A stretch of DNA of 64,000 nucleotides from Flavobacterium rakeshii (GTDB taxonomy: Bacteria > Bacteroidota > Bacteroidia > Flavobacteriales > Flavobacteriaceae), in the NCBI RefSeq assembly GCF_009741375.1, contig NZ_WOWP01000010.1, forward strand, positions 62,001-126,000. The letters run 5' to 3'. The first letter of the stretch is position 1. Every line of letters begins with the position of its first letter. The position numbers and the translations under genes were made by a program. The notes below the pieces were generated by a model. It was not told the DNA's origin, searched no databases, and was given only the letters and a program-made list of their open reading frames with translations. This document shows positions 1-10,249 of this stretch, piece by piece.

Positions 1-2148
1 TTAAATATCCAACAGTTTTTTGCAGGACTATACGGGCATAGTGATTTAGAACACGACCCAATGTCGGCAGGTAGACAAATGGGTGGTCACTTTTCTACAC
101 ACAGTCTTGATGAGAACGGAAACTGGAAAAGCTTAACTCAGCAAAAAAATTCCAGTGCTGATATCTCTCCTACCGCAGGGCAAATGCCAAGATTACTTGG
201 ATTGGCTCAGGCTTCAAAAGTTTTCAGAAATGTTTCGGGCATTGAAAATAAAACCGATTTCTCGATTAACGGTAACGAAGTTGCCTGGGGAACTATTGGT
301 AACGCCAGTACATCTGAAGGATTATTTTTTGAAACCATAAATGCAGCAGGTGTTTTACAGGTACCTATGATTATTAGTGTTTGGGATGATGAGTATGGTA
401 TTTCGGTACACGCACGTCACCAAACTACTAAAGAAAATATATCTGAAATCCTTAAAGGATTCCAACGTGATGAAGACAATAAAGGATATGAAATCATTGT
501 AGTAAAAGGATGGGATTATCCTGAACTGATTTCAGCTTACGAAAGAGCCTCACAAATAGCAAGAGAGCAACATGTTCCTGTTCTTATCCATGTTCACGAA
601 CTTACTCAGCCACAGGGCCACTCTACATCCGGTTCTCACGAGCGTTACAAAAATGCCGATCGTTTAGCATGGGAAGCAGAATACGATTGTATTGCTCAAA
701 TGAGAAAATGGATGATTGAGAACGAAATGGCTACAGCCGAAGATCTTGATGCTATCGATTCTCAGGCTAAGAAAGATGTTCTTGAAGCTAAAAAAGCAGC
801 ATGGAGCGCTTATACTACTCCTATAAAAGAAGAGCGTGATGAACTTGTTAGCGTTTTAAAAACAATTGCAGAGCAAAGCCCTAACAAAGTATTTATTGAT
901 AAATATATCAATGATCTTTCAGGCATAAAAGAGCCTATAAGAAAGGAACTTTTAATCGCAGCTAGAAAAGTACTTCGTATAATTATTAAGGAAGCTGGTA
1001 AAAGCACGCTTTCTACATGGATTACTACTTATACAGAGAAGATTCAGCCTAAATACAGCTCTCACCTATTCTCTCAGTCAGATAAAAACATACACAGTGT
1101 AAGTGAAGTGCTTCCTGAATATGCAGAGGGTAATGAAGAAGTTGACGGACGTGTAGTTATACGTGACAACTTTGACGCCCTGTTTACTAAATATCCGGGG
1201 ACACTTGTTTTTGGTGAAGATTGCGGACACATTGGTGACGTTAACCAGGGACTTGAAGGAATGCAGGAAAAATACGGAGATTTCCGTGTTTGTGATGCCG
1301 GTATTCGTGAAGCAACTATATTAGGTCAGGGTATTGGTATGGCGATGAGAGGGCTTAGACCAATTGCCGAGATACAGTATCTGGATTACCTTTTATACGC
1401 TATCCAGATTATGAGTGACGACCTTGCAACGTTACAATACCGTACAGCAGGTAGACAAAAAGCACCGCTTATTATAAGGACCCGTGGTCACAGGCTTGAA
1501 GGGATATGGCACTCTGGTTCTCCAATGGGGATGATAATTAATGCTATTAGAGGTATACATGTACTTGTTCCAAGAAACATGACAAAAGCAGCAGGTTTCT
1601 ATAATACACTTTTAGAGACAGATGAGCCTGCATTAGTAGTAGAATGTCTTAACGGTTACAGATTAAAAGAGAAAAAACCAACAAACCTTGGTGAATTTAA
1701 AACCCCTATAGGTGTTGTTGAAACAATAAAAGAAGGTACTGATATTACGCTTGTATCTTACGGCTCTACACTTAGACTTGTAGAACAGGCTGCTAAAGAG
1801 CTTCTTGAAGTGGGTATTAATGCAGAAATTATAGATGTACAATCACTGTTACCTTTTGATATTAATCACGATATCGTAAAGAGTGTTGCTAAAACCAACA
1901 GATTGTTAGTGATTGATGAAGATGTTCCTGGTGGAGCTTCTGCTTATATACTGCAACAAATACTTGACGAACAAAACGCTTACAGGTATTTAGACAGTAA
2001 ACCGGAAACACTTACCTCTAAAGCACACAGACCTGCTTATGGTACAGATGGAGATTATTTCTCAAAACCATCTGCAGAAGATATCTACGAGAAAGTTTAT
2101 GCTATAATGCATGAAGTTAACCCAACAGAATATCCACAATTATATTAA
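1..2148 (+). CDS. Thiamine-diphosphate dehydrogenase E1, fused alpha and beta subunits (5' end outside window)
   Basis: The reading frame is open from base 1, so the gene starts upstream of the window; 20 codons precede the first in-window ATG at 61. The visible 715 residues hold an E1-alpha-like part (to about residue 340 counted from the ATG) followed by an E1-beta/transketolase-C part starting near VDGRVVIRDNF. The family decarboxylates 2-oxo acids (branched-chain, pyruvate or 2-oxoglutarate type) and passes the acyl group to a lipoyl E2. Such fused forms are common in Flavobacteriia. The diphosphate-binding motif reads GNASTSEG (298-321) rather than GDGATSEG, and the later Asn position reads WDDEYGIS, so the two metal ligands look swapped. 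The E2 and E3 partners are not in the window. The substrate cannot be told from sequence. A perfect 30-base palindrome terminates it. Confidence 0.9.
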   Translation, partial: LNIQQFFAGLYGHSDLEHDPMSAGRQMGGHFSTHSLDENGNWKSLTQQKNSSADISPTAGQMPRLLGLAQASKVFRNVSGIENKTDFSINGNEVAWGTIGNASTSEGLFFETINAAGVLQVPMIISVWDDEYGISVHARHQTTKENISEILKGFQRDEDNKGYEIIVVKGWDYPELISAYERASQIAREQHVPVLIHVHELTQPQGHSTSGSHERYKNADRLAWEAEYDCIAQMRKWMIENEMATAEDLDAIDSQAKKDVLEAKKAAWSAYTTPIKEERDELVSVLKTIAEQSPNKVFIDKYINDLSGIKEPIRKELLIAARKVLRIIIKEAGKSTLSTWITTYTEKIQPKYSSHLFSQSDKNIHSVSEVLPEYAEGNEEVDGRVVIRDNFDALFTKYPGTLVFGEDCGHIGDVNQGLEGMQEKYGDFRVCDAGIREATILGQGIGMAMRGLRPIAEIQYLDYLLYAIQIMSDDLATLQYRTAGRQKAPLIIRTRGHRLEGIWHSGSPMGMIINAIRGIHVLVPRNMTKAAGFYNTLLETDEPALVVECLNGYRLKEKKPTNLGEFKTPIGVVETIKEGTDITLVSYGSTLRLVEQAAKELLEVGINAEIIDVQSLLPFDINHDIVKSVAKTNRLLVIDEDVPGGASAYILQQILDEQNAYRYLDSKPETLTSKAHRPAYGTDGDYFSKPSAEDIYEKVYAIMHEVNPTEYPQLY

Positions 2149-2151
2149 TAC

Positions 2152-2182
2152 AAAAATCCCCGCTATATAGCGGGGATTTTTA
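2152..2182. terminator. Bidirectional terminator between the E1 and aldehyde dehydrogenase genes
   Basis: Perfect 30-base palindrome (2152-2181) with arms aaaaatccccgctat and its complement, A-rich on the left and T-rich on the right. It lies between two convergent genes, so it can serve both strands. Confidence 0.9.
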
Positions 2183-2202
2183 TTTATAATAACTCCTATA
2201 TA

Positions 2203-3558
<1,356 letters not shown>

Positions 3559-3658
3559 TGTAAAGTATATATTTGAAAAAATAACACATATTTTCTTAGA
3601 CTTAAAATTACTACATTTACAAAAAATTTCAAAGTACTGATAACAATAAACAATTATT

Positions 3659-4921
3659 ATGAAGAAAGTTGTACTACCTTTATTAATGATTTGCCTAACT
3701 TCGGCAAGTTTACAAGCACAGGACGTGCAGGAAAGCGGTAACTCAAATGACTACAACAAATGGTCTATTGATGTTAACGGCGGTTTCAGCAAGCCCGCTA
3801 ATCCAATGAGCCCGGGCTATCATTCATCTGCATTTAATTTTTTCCATGCAGATTTAGGTTTCAGGTACATGTTTAACACTAAATTCGGTCTTAAACTTGA
3901 CGCAGGTTATGATGTGATGAGTGAAGACGATGGTCCTGAATTCGAATCTAAACTTCTACGCACTAGCTTACAGGGTTATGCTAACCTTGGCCGTATTATG
4001 GAGTTCGAATCATGGACTAACAGATTTAACCTTTTAGGTCACATGGGTGTTGGTGTAGGCCAACTTAAAAATGACGACCGTTTTGAAGGTGAAGACTGGA
4101 TTGGTAACTTCCTTATTGGTTTAACAGGACAGGTAAGATTATCTGACAGAGTTTCGTTAAACGCTGACTTCACAATGATAAACAGCTTCTCTCAGCAAAA
4201 AGCTTGGGATGGTGGTAATTATGAAAGAACAAAACAAGGTTTTGACAGTACCCTTTACAATGCTACTGTAGGTCTTTCTATCTATTTAGGTAAAAACGAA
4301 AAACATGCTGACTGGTTTGTTGACGATAAAAGCGATGAGCTAGATGCATTAGAGCAAAGAATCGGAGAAATCGAGACTATGATGAATGACTCTGATAAAG
4401 ATGGTGTGCCGGATTATCTTGATGCTGAACCAAACAGTGTAACTGGTGTTGCTGTTGATACAAAAGGTAGAGCTATTGATAAAAACAACAATGGTGTGCC
4501 GGATGAGCTAGAGTCTTACCTAGATCAAAGAACTAACGAAATTAAGAAAGAAGTTAGCGAAAGTAACAGCAACGATCTTGCTGGTCTAATCAATAACGGT
4601 TATGTGAATGTTTATTTCGACTTTAACTCAGATAAGCCAAATGCACAGTCTGTAAGTGGTGTTAACTTCCTAATCAAATACCTAAAACAAAACCCTTCAG
4701 TTTCTGCTGACGTAGTAGGATATGCTGACGAAATCGGTAACAGCGATTACAACAAGCAATTATCTCAAAGAAGAGCTGAAAACGTTAAGAAGATTTTAGT
4801 TGACGCTGGTATCGATGCTGGTAGACTAAACATTGTAGGTAACGGTGAAGATACTTCAGTAAACAAAGATTCTAAATATGCACGTCAGGTAGTAAGAAGA
4901 GTAACTTTCATCCTGAAATAA
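3659..4921 (+). CDS. OmpA family outer membrane protein with TSP3 calcium repeats
   Basis: 420 residues. A signal peptide (about 1-20, ending LQAQD) is followed by an N-terminal beta-barrel domain rich in alternating aromatic strands (about 30-215). A linker carries two Asp-rich thrombospondin-type-3 calcium motifs, DSDKDGVPDYLD and DKNNNGVPDELE. The C-terminal OmpA domain (about 305-420) includes VNVYFDFNSDKPN and the peptidoglycan-binding region NKQLSQRRAENVKKIL. The likely role is a non-covalent anchor between outer membrane and peptidoglycan, common and abundant in flavobacteria. The gene is monocistronic, with its own terminator. Codon use with C-ending Asn and Asp codons suggests high expression (inference). 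Confidence 0.93.
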   Translation: MKKVVLPLLMICLTSASLQAQDVQESGNSNDYNKWSIDVNGGFSKPANPMSPGYHSSAFNFFHADLGFRYMFNTKFGLKLDAGYDVMSEDDGPEFESKLLRTSLQGYANLGRIMEFESWTNRFNLLGHMGVGVGQLKNDDRFEGEDWIGNFLIGLTGQVRLSDRVSLNADFTMINSFSQQKAWDGGNYERTKQGFDSTLYNATVGLSIYLGKNEKHADWFVDDKSDELDALEQRIGEIETMMNDSDKDGVPDYLDAEPNSVTGVAVDTKGRAIDKNNNGVPDELESYLDQRTNEIKKEVSESNSNDLAGLINNGYVNVYFDFNSDKPNAQSVSGVNFLIKYLKQNPSVSADVVGYADEIGNSDYNKQLSQRRAENVKKILVDAGIDAGRLNIVGNGEDTSVNKDSKYARQVVRRVTFILK

Positions 4922-4944
4922 TATTAGATTCTAATAAATAAACT

Positions 4945-4977
4945 AAAAACCTCTGCTAAATGCAGAGGTTTTTTTTT
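4945..4977 (+). terminator. Rho-independent terminator of the OmpA-like gene
   Basis: Stem acctctgc (4949-4956) pairs with gcagaggt (4962-4969), followed by a run of T residues. Confidence 0.9.
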
Positions 4978-4996
4978 ATCTTTAAAGTAAAAGAAA

Positions 4997-5398
4997 ATGA
5001 ACCAACGCGATAAGGCTCTTCTGGAAATAAGAGGCGGTACTATAGGTGAAATAATGGAACAGTCTTCACAGGAAGAAAAATTTCAGAACAAAACCCTTAG
5101 ACCTGTTCTCAAATTACAAAATGATTTGTTTATAGAATCTTTCCTTAATTATGTAAACAAGCATAAAACTGATTTTTATAGCCTCTCTACAGAGAAAAAA
5201 CTTCTTTTTATAGAGAATGCCATACAAAAGGATATAAAGTTTAGAAACGCTTTAAAAGGCATGGTTATCTCTATGTTTACAATAGATGAGTTTAGGGAGT
5301 ACATAACAAACTCTTCAAACCTAAATAAAAGGATGATGAACATACTTATTGAACGGCTTAAAGATCAGGTACAGATTTTGGTAAAATCCGAAATATAA
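4997..5398 (+). CDS. Conserved hypothetical small protein, helical
   Basis: 133 residues, no signal peptide and no membrane segment. The N terminus (MNQRDKALLEIRGGTIGEIM) recalls a small flavobacterial family that is sometimes labelled glyoxalase in databases, but I see none of the metal-binding His/Glu pattern of glyoxalases, so I do not adopt that name. The rest is mostly charged, predicted helix, ending in a Leu/Ile-rich amphipathic stretch (about 108-130). It follows the OmpA-like gene but is separated from it by a terminator, and has its own terminator. Function unknown. Confidence 0.75.
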   Translation: MNQRDKALLEIRGGTIGEIMEQSSQEEKFQNKTLRPVLKLQNDLFIESFLNYVNKHKTDFYSLSTEKKLLFIENAIQKDIKFRNALKGMVISMFTIDEFREYITNSSNLNKRMMNILIERLKDQVQILVKSEI

Positions 5399-5428
5399 AA
5401 AAGGGAGCCGTTAAAGCTCCCTTTTTTA
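5399..5428. terminator. Terminator between convergent genes
   Basis: Arms aagggagc and gctccctt (from 5401) are flanked by an A run on the left and a T run on the right. It sits between the convergent genes ending at 5398 and 5443 and can act on both strands. Confidence 0.88.
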
Positions 5429-5442
5429 TATTTTAAATTCCG

Positions 5443-5871
5443 CTATTTAGTTGAAGGAATTAAAACCATTACTTCCTTATCACCATTTAAAAGTGTTACT
5501 TTTCCTTTTTGGGTTTTAATCCTGTTAGCATCACTCAATGCTCTTAAGAACGAACTCTCTCCCTGAGCATCAACACAGTACATTTTAGTAGCAATAACTC
5601 TTTCTACCTTAAAACTGCTGTCTTTTCCTATTTGATACTCTCCTCCATATCCGTTGCATCCTGCTTTACCGTTTATCTTATTTTCTGATGTAAAAGTAGC
5701 AGTAGGCATTCCGCGTCCAAAATCTGCTGTATCAGCAGTTTTTCCATTTAACATTGATAATTCCCATGTATTTGCCGTTAAAACGTCTACAGAAGCCTTC
5801 TCTGTGCATTTACAAGATATAAGAGTAAATATAAATGCAATAATTGTAGTTGATGTTGCCAGTCTTTTCAT
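5443..5871 (-). CDS. META domain lipoprotein (HslJ-like)
   Basis: 142 residues. The N terminus has a basic start, a hydrophobic segment and a lipobox ending LISC (C20), so it should be lipid-anchored. The rest fits the META/HslJ domain: WELSMLNGK near residue 40, then ATFTSENKINGKAGCNGYGG, and the late core ALSDANRIKTQKGKVTLLNG. HslJ in E. coli is a heat-inducible outer membrane lipoprotein linked to novobiocin resistance; here only the fold is supported. Conserved Cys residues occur in GCNGYGG and MYCVDAQ. The gene is single, downstream of and co-directional with nothing obvious. Confidence 0.85.
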   Translation of the reverse strand: MKRLATSTTIIAFIFTLISCKCTEKASVDVLTANTWELSMLNGKTADTADFGRGMPTATFTSENKINGKAGCNGYGGEYQIGKDSSFKVERVIATKMYCVDAQGESSFLRALSDANRIKTQKGKVTLLNGDKEVMVLIPSTK

Positions 5872-5939
5872 AATGCATATTTTTTGTTTCTATAAAATTA
5901 ACCAAATAGCATTAATTAAAAACGGTAATTAAAATAACT

Positions 5940-7967
5940 TTATAACAGTCCGTTATATTTTCTTGTAAACCATTCTGTAGCAAGTGAAACACAAAGTATG
6001 ATAAGAAGTGTAATCCAATCTATTAACGGAGACTTTGTGGTTTTTACTTTTTGAGTTTCTTTGTAATTTTCATTTTTGGCAAGAAAATCAATCAGTTCAT
6101 CTGTCTGAGACGGAAAGTACACCTTACCATTTGTATTATCTGCAGTTTGTAGTAGTCTGTTTAAATCAGGATTTACAAACTGTTTCTCAATTTCAAAATC
6201 CAGTACTTCAAAACTACCTACATAAGTTGTATTAGAGTTGTTTTCCTTAACAGTAAAAGTATATTGACCTGTTGGAAGCCCATCCATATTAACTTTGTAC
6301 TCATTATTCCCTTTAAGGAAATCATAAGTTTTACTAAAGCCCGACTCCTTACCTTTCACGACGATGGTTAAGCGGGCATTTTCATCAAACTCGTAGTTTT
6401 TATTGAAAAATTGAGCTGTAATATTAATTGGTTCACCCGAATTGTAAAAACGTTCGTGATTAACCACTAATGATTTTCGTTTTGAGTTGGTTGCTAAATA
6501 CTGAATTATTTTATCTGTAAACACATCAAACTCTTCAAACGACTTATTATTTACATGTGTTTCAAGTCTCCATTTCCAGATGTTTTCCCCTAACAGAAAA
6601 GCTTTACGCGATGAACCACTCTCGGAGAAAACAAGTAAAGGATTATCAGTCTCAACATTTCTTATCCTTGCCTGTAGCAATGTATTAGTCCCCGAATTAA
6701 GCTTTACATTACCAAAAGGCTGCTCTAATGGCGGAAACTGTTCAAAGCCTATATCATCGGTAGCAAAAAGATTAAAGGATGAAATATAGCTTGCCAGATA
6801 ATCTTCCTTTTGATTTGTCATCTTAAAGGATAACTGCTGCTGATACTGGTTAAGTAGATTAAAATCAGTATGCATACCGGTAATAATCCAAGTGTTTAAT
6901 CCGGCATTGGCATTCATATCTAAAAGCCCTTTAAAAGTAGCGTTAGGCTGATATAAAACCAACACGTTATAATCATTTAATGATTTTACATCGTTTGGTT
7001 TAATGATTGTTACCCTTCTTTGTTGGTTGGTTTCAATAGCTCTTTTTAAAGCACCAAGATCAGGGTGATTGATGGAAGAAACAATTGCTACCTCACTTCG
7101 CTGATCAATTACCTCTACAGCAAAGTTTTTAATATTGTTGTATTTGTTTTTTTCCTGTTCCGGTGAAGATAGCACCGCTCTGTAAGTTTGCACACCTACC
7201 TTATCAGCATCCAGTAAAACAGTAACAGCTTGTGCTTTTTTATCTTTAGTAAAAGTGATATTCTGTTTACTTAAAACATTATTACCCTGCTGAACCGAAA
7301 ATACAGCATTAACAGTTTTAGTACCGTTATACTGCAAAAACACCTCTACAGGAAATTTGTTTTTAAGGAAAGCGTACTTATTAGCATTAAGCTGATTGAT
7401 TTTTAAATCAGGAAAAACAGTAGTGTCGCCTAATACTATTGGATAAACACTTGTATTTTGCTGAAAGCTATATACGTAGTCATTCCCTATAGTTTGATTA
7501 CCATCGGTAAGCAATATAACCGGATAAGATGTATTTCTGTAAAACTGTTTCAGGTTTTGTACTGCCTGGTCAATATGGGTTTGTTTCCCTGTAAAGTTGG
7601 GTTCCTTCCCTACTTCAAAACCTTCATCAAAAGTATAAAGCTGTACATCATACTTTTCATTTAATGCTTTGTTTGAAGTAATTTTTTGAGAAAGGAGTTT
7701 AGTAATACTGTCCTGTCCCAGTTCCTTAACTGACTGTGAATTATCTAACAGTACCGGAAGTGGTGTTTTAACCGTTTCATAATCCTGTTTTGTTACAACC
7801 GGATTAATAAGCAGTAAAAAAACAGCCATCAGGGTTATAAAACGTAAAAAAGCCAAAAGGAAGAACACAGGGCTTTTCTTTTTGGCTTTGAAAAGATATT
7901 GATAAAACGATAACGCAAAGGCTACAAGTGCAGATACTATTATTAATAAAACTGTAGATGTAGTCAT
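5940..7967 (-). CDS. Membrane protein with VWA-like domain
   Basis: 675 residues. Two N-terminal membrane helices (about 5-25 and 36-57) are followed by PLPVLLDNSQSV, whose DNSQS (D75) matches the DxSxS metal-ion-dependent adhesion motif of von Willebrand A domains. A second strand with ILLTDGNQT supports the VWA fold. A long extracytoplasmic region follows with Ig-like strands (for example GSFEVLDF), and a final membrane helix near 645-665. This architecture matches a family found alone in Bacteroidota genomes, sometimes labelled VWA domain-containing or glutamine-amidotransferase-like. The ligand and role are unknown. It lies downstream of fabG on the same strand with a 56-base gap. Confidence 0.78.
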   Translation of the reverse strand: MTTSTVLLIIVSALVAFALSFYQYLFKAKKKSPVFFLLAFLRFITLMAVFLLLINPVVTKQDYETVKTPLPVLLDNSQSVKELGQDSITKLLSQKITSNKALNEKYDVQLYTFDEGFEVGKEPNFTGKQTHIDQAVQNLKQFYRNTSYPVILLTDGNQTIGNDYVYSFQQNTSVYPIVLGDTTVFPDLKINQLNANKYAFLKNKFPVEVFLQYNGTKTVNAVFSVQQGNNVLSKQNITFTKDKKAQAVTVLLDADKVGVQTYRAVLSSPEQEKNKYNNIKNFAVEVIDQRSEVAIVSSINHPDLGALKRAIETNQQRRVTIIKPNDVKSLNDYNVLVLYQPNATFKGLLDMNANAGLNTWIITGMHTDFNLLNQYQQQLSFKMTNQKEDYLASYISSFNLFATDDIGFEQFPPLEQPFGNVKLNSGTNTLLQARIRNVETDNPLLVFSESGSSRKAFLLGENIWKWRLETHVNNKSFEEFDVFTDKIIQYLATNSKRKSLVVNHERFYNSGEPINITAQFFNKNYEFDENARLTIVVKGKESGFSKTYDFLKGNNEYKVNMDGLPTGQYTFTVKENNSNTTYVGSFEVLDFEIEKQFVNPDLNRLLQTADNTNGKVYFPSQTDELIDFLAKNENYKETQKVKTTKSPLIDWITLLIILCVSLATEWFTRKYNGLL

Positions 7968-8023
7968 ATTGGCTGGTTATCGATATTCAATTGGTTTTAA
8001 TTTAAAATTAATGCTTTTTTGAA

Positions 8024-8770
8024 TTAGGTAAGCATACCTCCATCTACGTTCAGGGTTTGACCTGTAACGTAAGCTGATAAATCTGAAGCAAGATAAACAC
8101 ATGCATTAGCTACATCTTCAGGAGTACCGCCACGTTTTAACGGAATGTTCTCTGTCCATCCTTTAATTACATCTGCACCCAGTTTCTCAGTCATTTCAGT
8201 TTCTATGAATCCAGGAGCAATAGCGTTGCAACGGATGTTTCTTGAGCCAAGCTCTAATGCTACTGATTTTGTGAAACCAATAACACCTGCTTTAGATGCT
8301 GCATAGTTAGTTTGTCCGGCATTACCCTTAACACCTACTACAGAACTCATGTTTATAATAGAACCATGACGTTGTTTAAGCATTGTTCTCTGTACTGCTT
8401 TTGTCATGTTGAAAACCGACTTAAGGTTTACTTCTATTACCTTATCAAAATCTTCTTCAGATATTCTCATTAAAAGATTATCCTTAGTAATACCTGCATT
8501 ATTAATTAATATATCTACAGTACCAAAAGTTTCCACTACTTCGTCAACCAGCTTTTGTGCTTCATTAAAATCGGCAGCGTTAGACTGGTATCCCTTAGCT
8601 TTAATACCCAATGCTGTAAGTTCATCCTCTAATGTTTTAGCTGCTTCGGCAGAAGAGCTGTATGTAAAAGCAACATTAGCACCATGTTTAGCAAAAACTT
8701 GGGCAATACCACGGCCAATACCTCTACTCGCTCCGGTAATAATAGCCGTTTTTCCTTCTAGTAATTTCAT
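8024..8770 (-). CDS. fabG: 3-oxoacyl-[acyl-carrier-protein] reductase
   Basis: 248 residues, the usual length for FabG. It is a short-chain dehydrogenase with the NADPH motif TGASRGIG (12-19), NNAG (90-93), the catalytic Ser in INMSSVVG (S142/S143), and YAASK (Y156, K160). The C-terminal FIETEMTEKL and YVTGQTLNVDGGM are typical of FabG. It reduces 3-oxoacyl-ACP to 3-hydroxyacyl-ACP in type II fatty acid synthesis in the cytosol. It is not clustered with fabF or acpP here. A -7-type box (TATATTTG on the minus strand, 8807-8814) lies about 37 bases upstream of the start. Confidence 0.95.
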   Translation of the reverse strand: MKLLEGKTAIITGASRGIGRGIAQVFAKHGANVAFTYSSSAEAAKTLEDELTALGIKAKGYQSNAADFNEAQKLVDEVVETFGTVDILINNAGITKDNLLMRISEEDFDKVIEVNLKSVFNMTKAVQRTMLKQRHGSIINMSSVVGVKGNAGQTNYAASKAGVIGFTKSVALELGSRNIRCNAIAPGFIETEMTEKLGADVIKGWTENIPLKRGGTPEDVANACVYLASDLSAYVTGQTLNVDGGMLT

Positions 8771-8806
8771 AGGTTCGTATTGTTTGTTTTTTTATTTATA
8801 GAGCAA

Positions 8807-8814
8807 CAAATATA
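8807..8814 (-). promoter_or_regulatory. Putative fabG promoter, -7 box
   Basis: The minus strand reads TATATTTG, an exact fit to the Bacteroidota -7 consensus TAnnTTTG, 37 bases before the fabG start. The nearest upstream TTG is about 26 bases away, a little beyond the usual spacing, so the -33 element is uncertain. Confidence 0.45.
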
Positions 8815-8913
8815 ATAAAATGTTTGAGGTTTATTTACCCCAATTTATCTTTTAGTTCAAGTATTACTACGAATTTTGTAGGGAAACTCATTATTAAGCT
8901 GTTAAGGTTGTAT

Positions 8914-9453
8914 ATGGACAATTTATATAGTAAACATAAAATACCTTCGGGAGAGGTTATTATCATACGCAAAGGCAACAGGCAGGATGCCCAAAAACTT
9001 ATAGACTTAAAAAAGAGCTATATTAAAGGTACGACCTCTATCCCTTTGTATGAAGATGAATATCGGAATACCATTGAGGAAGAAGCCGAGTGGATAGACC
9101 GGTATAATAATCAGGATAACAGCCTGCTGTTATTAGCCGAATACAATGGTGAACTGATAGGTAATATTGACCTAACCGGAAACCAACGCCGTAAATTATA
9201 CCATACCGGTATGATAGGTATGGGTATACACAATGATTGGCAAAATAAAAAGATAGGTTCGATTCTTATGGAAGCAACTATTAAATGGGCAAAAACGTCT
9301 CCATTACAAATTTTATGGCTTGAAGTATATGCATCAAACACTGCCGGAATTAAGCTCTATGAAAAATTTGGTTTTGAGCATTGCGGACTGATAAAAGACT
9401 TTTTTAGGGAAGGTAAACCAATTGATAAAATCACTATGGTTAAGTATATCTAA
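8914..9453 (+). CDS. GNAT family N-acetyltransferase
   Basis: 179 residues from the ATG at 8914. The frame is open further upstream, to an ATG at 8824, but that extension overlaps the fabG promoter region and does not look like a GNAT N terminus, so 8914 is preferred. The protein has the GNAT order: IIIRKGNRQDAQKLIDL, LLLAEYNGELIGNIDL, then the acetyl-CoA loop HNDWQNKKIGSILM and the closing NTAGIKLYEKFGF. It resembles the RimJ/RimL or PhnO-like branch that acetylates amines or protein N termini. The substrate cannot be told. The gene is divergent from fabG. Confidence 0.87.
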   Translation: MDNLYSKHKIPSGEVIIIRKGNRQDAQKLIDLKKSYIKGTTSIPLYEDEYRNTIEEEAEWIDRYNNQDNSLLLLAEYNGELIGNIDLTGNQRRKLYHTGMIGMGIHNDWQNKKIGSILMEATIKWAKTSPLQILWLEVYASNTAGIKLYEKFGFEHCGLIKDFFREGKPIDKITMVKYI

Positions 9454-9589
9454 CTTTACGAAAAAACTAATTTAATGCTAAATAAGCCCCTAAGTATTAA
9501 AGTTTTATTAAATGGAGAGAGCGTTCGGTTTATTATTTGTAATTTCAAGGCACGAAGAAGAAAAATCAAATTTTAAACAAAAAAGCGTA

Positions 9590-9763
9590 ATGATTAAAGT
9601 TAACCGAGTAAAACAAAACGAGATGAATGTGATGAAATTTTTCCTGGCCATGCTAGCTGGATTCGGACTTATAAGAGTCTATAATTTTGTAGCGCAAATG
9701 GAACTAGAAGAAGAAGAGAACGACATCTATGATGATGAACACGAGTATCCTCTTTTTGTATAG
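9590..9763 (+). CDS. Hypothetical small protein with one membrane helix
   Basis: 57 residues from the ATG at 9590; the frame is open back to 9512, but the extra 26 residues look non-coding. The protein has a basic N terminus (MIKVNRVKQNEMNV), one hydrophobic helix (MKFFLAMLAGFGLIRVYNFV) and a very acidic tail (ELEEEENDIYDDEHEY). This gives a positive-inside single-span membrane protein with an acidic outer tail. I do not recognise the family. A later start at MKFFLAML is also possible. Confidence 0.5.
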   Translation: MIKVNRVKQNEMNVMKFFLAMLAGFGLIRVYNFVAQMELEEEENDIYDDEHEYPLFV

Positions 9764-10021
9764 TTTCACTATACATATCACTTTATTATAAAGCACCTCC
9801 CAGCAGGTGCTAATCCTTTGTGGGGCAGCACCATTCAATAAGCCTCATATTTTTACCTGCATTATATTTTCATATACTACTATTTAGGTTTTTAAACAGT
9901 TTTCCAGAATCTATAACGAAACGTTAAACTGTTGACTATTAGCTCTCTTTTAAGAGATTATTAATACACTTTGTGATTGATAATAAGTAACTTGTAAGTG
10001 CTTTTAAAAACCTAATTGATT
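9764..10021 (+). promoter_or_regulatory. Intergenic leader with mutually exclusive hairpins
   Basis: The arm agcacct (9792-9798) pairs with aggtgct (9805-9811). The same central arm can instead pair with agcacc (9827-9832), because ggtgc and gcacc are complementary. No T run follows, so it is not a simple terminator. The rest of the gap is AT-rich and holds the promoter region of the small gene at 10022; no convincing -33/-7 pair was found. Confidence 0.3.
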
Positions 10022-10219
10022 ATGAATAATCAAAACAGAAAACCGGATCAGGATCCGCTTCCTAAAAACATGGTACCTAATCATGAACCTAAGCCTATAC
10101 CCCAAAAAGAAAGAAGGGTTAACCAAGGGCAATGGAATGAAAAGGATTATATAAAAGGGAACAAACGTACTCCTGACAGGGAAAAGATAAAGGAAAACAA
10201 AGGCAACAGTAAAGAATAA
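10022..10219 (+). CDS. Hypothetical small hydrophilic basic protein
   Basis: 65 residues from the ATG at 10022; a TTG two codons earlier is possible but less likely. It is rich in Lys, Asn, Pro and Glu, with no hydrophobic core (NQNRKPDQDPLPKN, PKPIPQKERRVNQGQW, KGNKRTPDREKIKENKGN). It is likely disordered. Small proteins of this composition occur next to stress genes in flavobacteria, and here it lies 30 bases upstream of a YtxH-like gene. A function in stress or desiccation is inference only. Confidence 0.55.
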   Translation: MNNQNRKPDQDPLPKNMVPNHEPKPIPQKERRVNQGQWNEKDYIKGNKRTPDREKIKENKGNSKE

Positions 10220-10249
10220 ATTATTTATTAATCATAAAAATAAACAGCT

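Noticed and set aside
4997..5398. Glyoxalase, a label sometimes attached to similar small proteins.
   Set aside because: No glyoxalase metal-binding pattern is visible.
8406..8801. 131-residue plus-strand frame opposite fabG.
   Set aside because: Antisense shadow of a clear fabG gene; low complexity rich in Ser, Leu and Ile.
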